Origin: SYIM01 sp044359405
GTDB taxonomy: Bacteria > Pseudomonadota > Gammaproteobacteria > Burkholderiales > Burkholderiaceae_E
Assembly: GCA_044359405.1 (NCBI GenBank)
Contig: JBIKMC010000132.1
Coordinates: forward strand, 1 to 8,980
Length of the DNA: 8,980 nt
Direction of reading: 5' to 3'
Below are positions 1 to 5,393 of the stretch, piece after piece. The first letter of the stretch is position 1. Each line of letters starts with the position of its first letter. The notes below the pieces were generated by a model that saw nothing but the letters and a program-made list of their open reading frames with translations, was not told the origin of the DNA and searched no databases. A program made the translations under genes and the position numbers.

Positions 1-205
1 GATCCTGTTGCAATTCAGACTGGCTGGCTGAGCGTCCAGCCGTACCGCTGGCATCAGCGCCACCCATTTGAGCCGATGCGCCACCCGCTCCTTCGGCGCG
101 ACTTTCAATGGGCGCGCCCTTCTCGTCTAGCGTGACTCCGGTGCTGCACGCTGCGACAAGCGCAGCAAAGGTCAGGGTAAGAGCGGTTCTAAACAGACGA
201 TTCAT
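1..205 (-). CDS. pal: Pal, peptidoglycan-associated outer-membrane lipoprotein (5' part, cut by window edge)
   Basis: Pal is the outer-membrane lipoprotein that binds peptidoglycan and TolB and is the end point of the Tol-Pal machine. Only the first 68 codons are visible, so the peptidoglycan-binding OmpA-like domain lies outside the window. Translation from the ATG at 205 gives a basic start (MNRLFR), a hydrophobic stretch, and a lipobox LVAAC with the lipidated Cys at residue 20. Ser at the next position (not Asp) fits sorting to the outer membrane. A Gly/Ala/Ser-rich flexible linker follows (about residues 35-65), as is usual before the Pal globular domain. A strong GGAGG lies 5 nt before the ATG. 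The gene sits 43 nt after tolB, its invariable partner. Identity rests on position plus the lipobox, because the diagnostic domain is missing here. Confidence 0.88.
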   Translation of the reverse strand, partial: MNRLFRTALTLTFAALVAACSTGVTLDEKGAPIESRAEGAGGASAQMGGADASGTAGRSASQSELQQD

Positions 206-221
206 CAATGCCTCCGGAGGC
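206..221 (-). promoter_or_regulatory. pal ribosome-binding site inside a 12-bp palindrome
   Basis: On the minus strand GGAGG (211-215) stands 5 nt upstream of the pal ATG and is a near-ideal Shine-Dalgarno. It forms the right half of a perfect 12-bp palindrome, GCCTCCGGAGGC (210-221). In RNA this can fold only as a short 4-bp stem with a 4-nt loop. Two transcripts could pair through it, or it may simply be chance in GC-rich DNA. The site fixes the pal start. Confidence 0.7.
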
Positions 222-248
222 TTGGGTTCAGTCGGTTGAAGGATTGGT

Positions 249-1520
249 TTATGGGGCGAACGGACCCCAGGTGGGTTCACGGATATCAGCCGCATTGGAG
301 CTCAGGCGCTGCTTGGCGCGGCCATCTAGCGTGACCAGCATGAGGGAATCTCGGCCGGCAGAACGGGTGGCGTACATCAGCCAGCGGCCATTGGGAGAGA
401 AGCTTGGGGACTCTTCCTGCCCGCCATCGGACAATACACGCTCAGGGCCGCCACCGATGCCTCTGACCACGACCAGGTAGCGGCCGTCGCGTCTTGACAA
501 GTAAGCCAACGTGGCGCCGTCGGGGCTGATACGGGGGCTGACGTTATAAGACGAACCGAAGGTGATGCGCGTGACGTCGCCACCCGAAGCGGCCACTCGA
601 TAGATCTGGGGTGAGCCGCCCCGATCAGAGGTGAAGTAGATGAATCGACCGTCGGGTGAAAACATGGGCTCTGTATCGATCGCCGACGAGGTGGTCAGCC
701 GCGTGGGCTGGCCGCTGCCGTCAGCCGAAATCAGATAAATCTGCGACAGGCCATCGCGGGTTAGCGATACGGCCAGCGATTTGCCATCGGGGGACCAGGC
801 CGGTGCGCTGTTGCTGCCCCGGAAGTTTGCCACCGGCAGACGCTGTCCGTTGGCGAGCGTGTGCACGTAAACGACCGGCTTTTTGCTTTCGAACGACACA
901 TAAGCCAGACGCTTGCCGTCGGGTGACCAGCGTGGCGAGATGATGGGCTCGGCCGAACTGAGCGCCGACGACTGCCCTTCTCCGTCCCAGTCGGCGATGA
1001 CCAGGCGATAGGCCTCGCCCTGCTTGGAGACAAACGCGATCTGCGTCGAGAAAATGCCTTTATCGCCCGTAAGCTTTTCATAAATGATGTCCGACACGCG
1101 ATGAGCGCCAAAGCGGACGTCTGCCTCGGGGACGACCAGCGATTCACCTGCTAGGACGGTTTCGCGAACCGCGTCGACCAGCTTGAAGCGGATGTCGATG
1201 CGCCCGTCGGCCAGACGGGCTACCGAGCCGGTAACAACAGCATCCGCGCCACGGCTACGCATCGCGGGAAGGTCGACCTGTACCGTGTCGCCGAGGGTGG
1301 CCTGCGGATCGATGACACGAAACGCGCCGCTACGAGTGAGGTTTGCCCGGATGATATCGGCGACCTGCTGAGGCGCGCGGTTGCCCGCCGCGAAGTTGGC
1401 CACCGCTATGGGGTAACGCGTAGCGCCTGCACCGGTAACGTCGATGCGCATCTGCGCGAAAGAGATCGCCGATGCGCAAAGCATCAGACACGCTGAGAGC
1501 ATCCGTAATGCGATGGTCAT
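249..1520 (-). CDS. tolB: TolB, periplasmic beta-propeller of the Tol-Pal system
   Basis: TolB is the soluble periplasmic protein that shuttles between Pal and TolA and couples the inner-membrane motor to the outer membrane. From the ATG at 1520 it has 423 residues, close to the roughly 430 usual for the family. Residues 1-22 form a Sec signal peptide with likely cleavage at SFA|Q, and the mature N-terminus (QMRIDV) is the segment known to contact TolA. An alpha/beta domain covers about 28-155. A beta-propeller follows, with repeated [WFI]SP[DN]G motifs at 198, 242, 287, 331 and 374, spaced 43-45 residues apart; the protein ends at WGPFAP. A longer reading from a GTG at 1604 is unlikely, because it would begin upstream of the TATAAT box at 1566-1571 and would put a hydrophilic stretch before the signal peptide. 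The Shine-Dalgarno for the 1520 ATG is weak. An ATG at 1502 is a less likely alternative start. Confidence 0.97.
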   Translation of the reverse strand: MTIALRMLSACLMLCASAISFAQMRIDVTGAGATRYPIAVANFAAGNRAPQQVADIIRANLTRSGAFRVIDPQATLGDTVQVDLPAMRSRGADAVVTGSVARLADGRIDIRFKLVDAVRETVLAGESLVVPEADVRFGAHRVSDIIYEKLTGDKGIFSTQIAFVSKQGEAYRLVIADWDGEGQSSALSSAEPIISPRWSPDGKRLAYVSFESKKPVVYVHTLANGQRLPVANFRGSNSAPAWSPDGKSLAVSLTRDGLSQIYLISADGSGQPTRLTTSSAIDTEPMFSPDGRFIYFTSDRGGSPQIYRVAASGGDVTRITFGSSYNVSPRISPDGATLAYLSRRDGRYLVVVRGIGGGPERVLSDGGQEESPSFSPNGRWLMYATRSAGRDSLMLVTLDGRAKQRLSSNAADIREPTWGPFAP

Positions 1521-1565
1521 GGCTGTTGCGCGGTCGGAGCGCCACCGGTTTTGAGTAAACCCGGG

Positions 1566-1596
1566 ATTATAGTCACCGACGTCCCATTCGTGTTTG
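1566..1596 (-). promoter_or_regulatory. Candidate sigma-70 promoter for tolB-pal
   Basis: A perfect minus-strand TATAAT lies at 1571-1566 in the 141-nt gap between tolA and tolB. The expected transcription start is near 1559, giving a leader of about 39 nt before the tolB ATG. The -35 side is poor: at 17-19 nt spacing only AACACG or CAAACA can be read. A TG lies two bases upstream of the hexamer, one base off a true extended -10. A separate promoter before tolB is known in Escherichia coli, so the position is sensible. Confidence 0.55.
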
Positions 1597-1620
1597 GTAA
1601 GCACATGAATTCGTGGGCAT

Positions 1621-1650
1621 CAAGGCCTTGCTCACCGCATGGTTGCGGTG
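1621..1650 (-). repeat. Stem-loop and adjacent palindrome just after tolA
   Basis: Starting 11 nt after the tolA stop codon, the minus strand reads CACCGCA, a 4-nt loop ACCA, then TGCGGTG (1650-1633). This is a perfect 7-bp stem. After two bases comes a perfect 10-bp palindrome CAAGGCCTTG (1630-1621). No run of T follows, so this is not a standard intrinsic terminator. It could stabilise the 3' end of a tolQRA transcript, mark a processing site, or mean nothing. Confidence 0.5.
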
Positions 1651-1661
1651 TCGGGTCCGGA

Positions 1662-2744
1662 CTAATCGCGCGGGCCAGAGCTAATTTCGTGCAGTCCAAC
1701 CGGACAGTCTCCGTCCGGACGCCGGGGCCATGGTCCTGACTTGCGAATTCCGCGCTCGGCAGCCTCATCCCAGACTCGAACGCCACTGCTGCGCTTGAGG
1801 GATACGGAAGTGACCGGGCAATCGCGCCCGTCGGCACTGACGATCGGGCTGGGCTGCCCGATCCGAACCTCAAAAATAGCCCTAGGGTTGCCGCTGAGGC
1901 CCTGCGGCTCAACGATGGCATCCTTAATGAGGCTGGAGAGCAGACCCCGGTAGGTGGCATCTCCTGAGCCGCCCCCGGCGGCAGCCGCACCCGCAGCCGC
2001 CCGCCCCGAATTGGCGCGGGCGCTTGAGCCGTCCTGAGCCAGAAGGCGCTGCATGTCCGCCTCACGTTGTTTGGCCGCCTCCTGGCGTGCAGCCTCCTCG
2101 CGACGCTTGGCCTCCGCCAGGCGTTTTTCTTCAGCCTCTTTGCGGGCCTTTTCGGCAGCGGCTTTCTTCGCCTCTTCTTCCTTACGTTTTTCTTCAGCCA
2201 GGCGCTTTTCTTCGGCCAGACGCTTTTCTTCGGCCAGACGCTTTTCTTCGGCTTCCTTCTTGGCCTTTTCTGCCGCCAGCTTCTTGGCTTCGTCTTCCCG
2301 GCGCTTTTCCTCCTCGCGCTTAGCCTTCTCAGCGGCTGCGCGCCTGGCCTCATCCTCGGCCTTTTTGGCCTCCTCTTCTTTGCGCTTTTTCTCCTGCTCC
2401 AGGGCGATGTCGGGCGGCTTGGGGGCCTCAACGGGCGGCGGCGGCGGAGGTGGTGGCGGCGGCGGTGGTTCGGGCTTGGGCTCTGGCTTAGGTTCCGGTT
2501 TGGGCTGCGGTCGCGGTTCGGCCTGCGCAACCGGCGGCGGAGTCCAGAGCTCGGCGCTCACGGCGGCTGGCTCTTCGCTGGTGCGCCACTTGATGCCCAC
2601 CAGTAGTAGCACCGCCAGAAGACCGTGCATCAGCAGAGCCAGCAGCAGCGACCTGATGCCACCACGCGGCCGGGGTGGTTTGACCGGGCCTCGCGGTTCG
2701 TTAGCGGGCTGGGCGTTCTCGAGTTTGCCGTTAGGGTCGGTCAT
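1662..2744 (-). CDS. tolA: TolA, membrane-anchored periplasmic rod of the Tol-Pal system
   Basis: TolA carries the energy of the TolQR motor across the periplasm to TolB and Pal. The 360-residue protein shows the classic three-part build. A cytoplasmic lead (1-30) precedes one transmembrane segment at about 31-50. A Pro-rich stretch (about 69-113) contains KPEP repeats and twelve consecutive prolines (93-104). A long Lys/Glu/Ala helix (about 114-235) includes tandem EEKRLA units. A Gly/Ala hinge follows (about 240-262), then a small C-terminal globular domain (263-360) with the LSGNP and SSG..WD features typical of betaproteobacterial TolA. His40 lies in the membrane span, but Ala36 occupies the place of the Ser of the known SxxxH motif. 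Two cysteines, 309 and 347, lie in the end domain. The gene starts 7 nt after tolR, with its ribosome site probably inside the tolR end. Confidence 0.95.
   Translation of the reverse strand: MTDPNGKLENAQPANEPRGPVKPPRPRGGIRSLLLALLMHGLLAVLLLVGIKWRTSEEPAAVSAELWTPPPVAQAEPRPQPKPEPKPEPKPEPPPPPPPPPPPPVEAPKPPDIALEQEKKRKEEEAKKAEDEARRAAAEKAKREEEKRREDEAKKLAAEKAKKEAEEKRLAEEKRLAEEKRLAEEKRKEEEAKKAAAEKARKEAEEKRLAEAKRREEAARQEAAKQREADMQRLLAQDGSSARANSGRAAAGAAAAGGGSGDATYRGLLSSLIKDAIVEPQGLSGNPRAIFEVRIGQPSPIVSADGRDCPVTSVSLKRSSGVRVWDEAAERGIRKSGPWPRRPDGDCPVGLHEISSGPRD
2185..2250 (-). repeat. 18-bp tandem repeat in tolA encoding EEKRLA units
   Basis: On the plus strand the 18-bp unit CGCTTTTCTTCGGCCAGA is present twice perfectly (2203-2220, 2221-2238). 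It is followed by 12 bases of a third copy (2239-2250) and preceded by a diverged copy at 2185-2202. The unit is in frame and encodes six residues of the TolA helix, so gain or loss of a copy would change rod length without a frameshift. Confidence 0.85.
2433..2468 (-). repeat. Twelve-proline tract / CCN trinucleotide run in tolA
   Basis: Twelve consecutive proline codons (TolA residues 93-104) use CCG, CCA, CCT and CCC in a mixed run, giving a GGC/GGT-like tract on the plus strand. Runs of proline stall ribosomes and are known to depend on elongation factor P, so TolA synthesis should need that factor. Upstream residues 81-92 add KPEP-type repeats built from similar 12-bp units. Confidence 0.8.
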
Positions 2745-2751
2745 GGTGCGT

Positions 2752-3186
2752 TCAGTTACCCGAGGGCTTGACCATCAGGGCTACCCGCCCGATGTTGGCG
2801 CGTTGCAGCTGGTCCATGACGTTGACGATGCTTTCGTATCGCACACCTTTGTCGCCGCTGATCACAACGGGCATGTTTTGTCCGCCCACCTCGCGGACCG
2901 CTTCACCGATTTCGCGCAACGCGACGGTTCGCTCGAGAGACTCTCCGGCATTGCGGGTCCGCACCCGCAGCTCGCCCGACTCACGCACCATGACTTCAAC
3001 GTAAGTATCGGGTCGAGTATTGCTGCGGCCGGCACTGGGCAGATCTACAACCCCAGGCGGCATCATGGGCGCGGTCACCATGAAAATGACCAGCAGCACC
3101 AGCATGACGTCGATGTAAGGAACGACGTTGATTTCGCTGACCGGCCGCCGGCGGCCTCGGCCCGACCTTAGACTGACGTTGGGCAT
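2752..3186 (-). CDS. tolR: TolR, proton-channel and peptidoglycan-binding subunit of the Tol motor
   Basis: TolR belongs to the ExbD/TolR family and forms the proton-motive-force-driven motor with TolQ, energising TolA. The protein has 144 residues, a usual length. A basic cytoplasmic N-terminus (1-17, rich in Arg) leads into a single membrane segment at about 20-40. That segment carries the essential Asp26 in the family pattern INVVPYIDVMLVLLVIFM. A periplasmic domain occupies about 45-144, with a DLPSAG motif just after the membrane and a VVISGDKGV..ES block typical of the fold. It starts 5 nt after the tolQ stop and ends 7 nt before tolA, so the three are almost certainly co-transcribed and translationally coupled. 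An AGG near the tolQ end serves as a modest ribosome site. Confidence 0.97.
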   Translation of the reverse strand: MPNVSLRSGRGRRRPVSEINVVPYIDVMLVLLVIFMVTAPMMPPGVVDLPSAGRSNTRPDTYVEVMVRESGELRVRTRNAGESLERTVALREIGEAVREVGGQNMPVVISGDKGVRYESIVNVMDQLQRANIGRVALMVKPSGN

Positions 3187-3191
3187 GGTGC

Positions 3192-3863
3192 CTAGCGCGC
3201 CCGTCGCTGCAGAATGTTGGAGAACTCCTCGATGAAGGTCTCGAAGCGCGAGGAGAGTCGATCCATGTCGTGGGACAGCCGGTTGTAGGCCACTACGGCC
3301 GGAATCGCGGCAAACAATCCGATGGCGGTGGCGACCAGCGCCTCGGCAATACCGGGCGCCACCGAGGCGAGCGTGGCCTGTTGCACATTAGCCAGACCGC
3401 GGAAAGAGTTCATGATGCCCCAGACAGTTCCAAACAGACCGATATACGGACTGACTGAACCGGCCGAGGCAAGGAATGCGAGGTTGGATTCCAGCGCGTC
3501 CATCTCGCGCTGATAGGCGGCACGCATCGCCCGGCGTGAACCATCAAGCATGGCGCCAATATCGCCGGGCTTTTGGTGACGAACCTTGAGAAATTCGCTC
3601 ATGCCCGACTCGAAAATACGCGCGAGCGAGCCGTGATCACGTTTCTTGTCTTGCACCTGCTGATAGAGCACGCCCAGATCCCGGTCACGCCAGAACTCCG
3701 CCTCGAAGGTGTCGGTGGCGCGTCGGGCATCGCGCACCACGAACAGCTTACGAAAGATAACTGTCCAGGAGGCGACCGAGATGGCGACCAGCAGCGCCAT
3801 GACCAACTGCACCAGCAGGCTTGCCTCGGCAATCAGCGAAATGATCGATAGTTCGTTTTGCAT
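3192..3863 (-). CDS. tolQ: TolQ, three-span subunit of the Tol motor
   Basis: TolQ belongs to the ExbB/MotA family. A TolQ ring surrounds the TolR helix and passes protons to drive TolA. The 223-residue product has three membrane spans at about 14-37, 129-152 and 168-193, with a large cytoplasmic loop between spans 1 and 2. The conserved proton-path threonines are visible: Thr146 in GLFGTVWGIM and Thr179 in EALVATAIGL. The start at 3863 is supported by a GAGG 7 nt upstream. That GAGG overlaps the ybgC stop (TGAGG), which suggests coupling of the two genes. Only 9 nt separate ybgC from tolQ and 5 nt separate tolQ from tolR. Confidence 0.97.
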   Translation of the reverse strand: MQNELSIISLIAEASLLVQLVMALLVAISVASWTVIFRKLFVVRDARRATDTFEAEFWRDRDLGVLYQQVQDKKRDHGSLARIFESGMSEFLKVRHQKPGDIGAMLDGSRRAMRAAYQREMDALESNLAFLASAGSVSPYIGLFGTVWGIMNSFRGLANVQQATLASVAPGIAEALVATAIGLFAAIPAVVAYNRLSHDMDRLSSRFETFIEEFSNILQRRAR

Positions 3864-3872
3864 GCGAAGGCC

Positions 3873-4388
3873 TCAGAGCGCTGCGGCAGAGGATTGAGAA
3901 CCGTCAGGACCATCGACCCGCAACTGGGCAAGCTGGGTCAGCAGTGACGGTGGTAGGGCAGCCGGTCTGCCAGAGTCTGTCCGAATGGCCGCGATCTGGA
4001 CCTGAGCGGTGACCAGAACAGAGCCCTGCGGCTCGAGCGCGGCCGATTGCGCCAGCGTGAGCGACGCTCGCCCAAGATCGAGCAGACGAATGTCGACCCG
4101 TAATTGGTCGTCAAGCCGCGCAGGACGCAGGTAGTCGATCAGCATACGTCTGACCACAAAACCCAAGCTTTCATCCGCTTGCAGGCGAGACTGCGTGATG
4201 CCCAACGATCGTAGCCAGTCAGTGCGGGCGCGCTCAAAAAAACGCAACCAGCTTGCGTGGTAGACGATTCCGCCTGCATCAGTGTCCTCGAAATAAATTC
4301 GCACTGGCTGGGTGTGCAGCACCCGCGAAGCGGATGCTTCGCTGCCAGGCTTTCGTGCCGAACGAACGGCTGGAAGGGATGGGGCCAT
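3873..4388 (-). CDS. ybgC: YbgC, tol-pal-associated acyl-CoA thioesterase (hotdog fold)
   Basis: YbgC is a cytoplasmic hotdog-fold acyl-CoA thioesterase that is almost always the first gene of tol-pal clusters; its exact link to Tol function is unsettled. From the ATG at 4388 it has 171 residues. The family core begins near residue 28, with the active-site block FEDTDAGGIVYHASWLRFFERART (about 33-56) broken here as FEDTDAGGIVYH then ASWLRFFERART. Asp37 is the likely catalytic acid. DYLRPARLDD (85-94) and LDLGRASL (103-110) match the strands that follow in the family. The N-terminal 22-25 residues are extra compared with the roughly 134-residue E. coli protein. A GTG at 4322 would give 149 residues and fit the family better, but neither start has a clear ribosome site. 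The C-terminal tail (about 150-171) is low-complexity. Confidence 0.92.
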   Translation of the reverse strand: MAPSLPAVRSARKPGSEASASRVLHTQPVRIYFEDTDAGGIVYHASWLRFFERARTDWLRSLGITQSRLQADESLGFVVRRMLIDYLRPARLDDQLRVDIRLLDLGRASLTLAQSAALEPQGSVLVTAQVQIAAIRTDSGRPAALPPSLLTQLAQLRVDGPDGSQSSAAAL

Positions 4389-4404
4389 ACTCGTAAGGCC
4401 CGCG

Positions 4405-4410
4405 ATTCTA
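4405..4410 (-). promoter_or_regulatory. Candidate -10 box for ybgC-tolQRA overlapping the kdgK stop
   Basis: The minus strand carries TAGAAT (5 of 6 matches to TATAAT), whose first three bases are the kdgK stop codon. At 17 nt spacing the -35 position reads TGGGCG, matching TTGACA at only three bases. Transcription would start near 4398. That is only about 10 nt before the 4388 ATG but about 75 nt before the alternative GTG at 4322. The position at the head of the tol cluster is sensible, but the call rests on one hexamer. Confidence 0.35.
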
Positions 4411-5367
4411 CCAAGGGCGTGAACCGCCGCCCAGGCATGCCGAGATATCGGGCCAGCGTGGCAAGGGGTCGATCGCCCCGAACCCCTGGGTGGCCAGCGC
4501 TGCGGCGACGGCACCGGCCCGCGCGGCGCAGACCAGATTGTCCCCGGCGAGCAGACGCGCGACGGTGACGCCGCCAAAACAATCACCGGCGCCGGTGGCA
4601 TCGACCGCCCGAACCGGCCAGGCCGGAATGTCAACCAGTTCCTGCCCGCTGCTGACGCAGGCGCCGAGCGCGCCGCGCTTGACCGCGACGGCGCGTGCGC
4701 CCTGAGCCAGGGACCAGTCGATCAACTCTTGAGCCGAGCTCACCCCCAAAACCGTCTGCGCTTCATCGATGGAGGGCAGGAACAGGTCGGTATAGGCGAG
4801 GCTGGCACGAGCAAGGGCGGCTGCCCGCGCGGCCGGCCACAAGCGTGGCCTGAAGTTAAGGTCGTAGCTGACGCGCACGCCCGATTCACGTGCCAGGGCC
4901 ATTGCCTGCAGGGCGGTATCGCAGGCCTGAGTGCTGATGGCCTGAGTGATGCCGGACACATGCAGCCAGCGCGCACCTTTGATCGCAGCGATGAAGCCAT
5001 CACTCAAGCGCGTACGCGTTGCGGCCGATCCCGCCCGCCGGTAGCTGAAATGGTGTCCGCTGCCGTCATAGCTGATGAAGTAAATGCCCGTGGGCGCGTC
5101 GGTATCGAGTTCGACTGCGCTGCAGTCGACGCCCTCGCGCTGCCACAAGGCGAGCAGCTCGCGCCCGAAGGGCTCATCACCGACGCGGCTGAGATAAGCA
5201 GTACGCGCGCCCACGCGGGCTGCGGCAATGACGAAATTAGAGGTGTCGCCACCGAAACCAAACCGATACGTCGACTCGCCTTTGACCTGGCTGAACTCGA
5301 TGAGCGGTTCGCCCAGGGCAACAATGTCAGCCGGGCCAGTGGGTGATTGCGTTGGGTGCACTTGCAT
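4408..5367 (-). CDS. kdgK: PfkB-family sugar kinase, probable 2-keto-3-deoxygluconate kinase
   Basis: The probable reaction is ATP-dependent phosphorylation of 2-keto-3-deoxygluconate to its 6-phosphate, which feeds the lower Entner-Doudoroff pathway. The 319-residue ribokinase-fold protein has the N-terminal PfkB glycine motif GFGGDTSNFVIAAARVG (37-53). The C-terminal PfkB signature DATGAGDCFGG (256-266) includes Asp262 as the likely catalytic base. Features that favour KDG kinase over other PfkB members are ALGEPLIEF (17-25), the YRRAGSAAT substrate block (109-117) and DLNFRPRLW (169-177). No other KDG-pathway gene is in the window, so the substrate is inferred from motifs only. The ATG lies 26 nt after the rhomboid stop. 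It has no clear Shine-Dalgarno and is preceded by a small CGCG-TTTT-CGCG inverted repeat. The first 12 or so residues are probably a non-core extension. Confidence 0.83.
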   Translation of the reverse strand: MQVHPTQSPTGPADIVALGEPLIEFSQVKGESTYRFGFGGDTSNFVIAAARVGARTAYLSRVGDEPFGRELLALWQREGVDCSAVELDTDAPTGIYFISYDGSGHHFSYRRAGSAATRTRLSDGFIAAIKGARWLHVSGITQAISTQACDTALQAMALARESGVRVSYDLNFRPRLWPAARAAALARASLAYTDLFLPSIDEAQTVLGVSSAQELIDWSLAQGARAVAVKRGALGACVSSGQELVDIPAWPVRAVDATGAGDCFGGVTVARLLAGDNLVCAARAGAVAAALATQGFGAIDPLPRWPDISACLGGGSRPW

Positions 5368-5369
5368 GG

Positions 5370-5381
5370 CGCGAAAACGCG
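5370..5381 (-). repeat. Small inverted repeat directly before the kdgK start
   Basis: CGCG-TTTT-CGCG on the minus strand can form a 4-bp GC stem with a 4-nt loop ending 2 nt before the kdgK ATG, where a ribosome site would be expected. No purine-rich Shine-Dalgarno is visible nearby. It may lower kdgK translation, or be chance in GC-rich sequence. Confidence 0.35.
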
Positions 5382-5393
5382 ATTGCAGGGCGC

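Noticed and set aside
1487..1520. Lipobox-like LSAC near residue 11 of TolB, suggesting a lipoprotein
   Set aside because: The hydrophobic stretch before this Cys is too short. A normal signal-peptidase I site (SFA|Q) followed by the known TolB mature start fits better.
1521..1604. TolB starting at GTG 1604 with 28 extra residues
   Set aside because: The extension is hydrophilic, precedes a good signal peptide, and spans the TATAAT box, so it would be outside the likely transcript.
1633..1650. Intrinsic terminator after tolA
   Set aside because: The stem is good but no T-run follows on the transcribed strand, so it was kept only as a stem-loop.
1517..2530. Arg/Pro-rich minus-strand open frame overlapping tolA in another frame
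   Set aside because: This is a frame-shadow of tolA low-complexity codons. It overlaps both tolA and the tolB start, and has no recognisable domain.
2053..3171. Long open frame on the plus strand (372 codons) opposite tolA and tolR
   Set aside because: It is the mirror of the repetitive Lys/Glu/Pro coding sequence of tolA. Its product is Ser/Phe/Arg and poly-Gly low complexity with no family resemblance, and tolA/tolR explain the DNA fully.
4729..5346. Plus-strand 205-codon open frame opposite the KDG kinase
   Set aside because: It lies wholly antisense to a gene with clear PfkB motifs. No family features or ribosome site were recognised, and such mirror frames are common in GC-rich genes.
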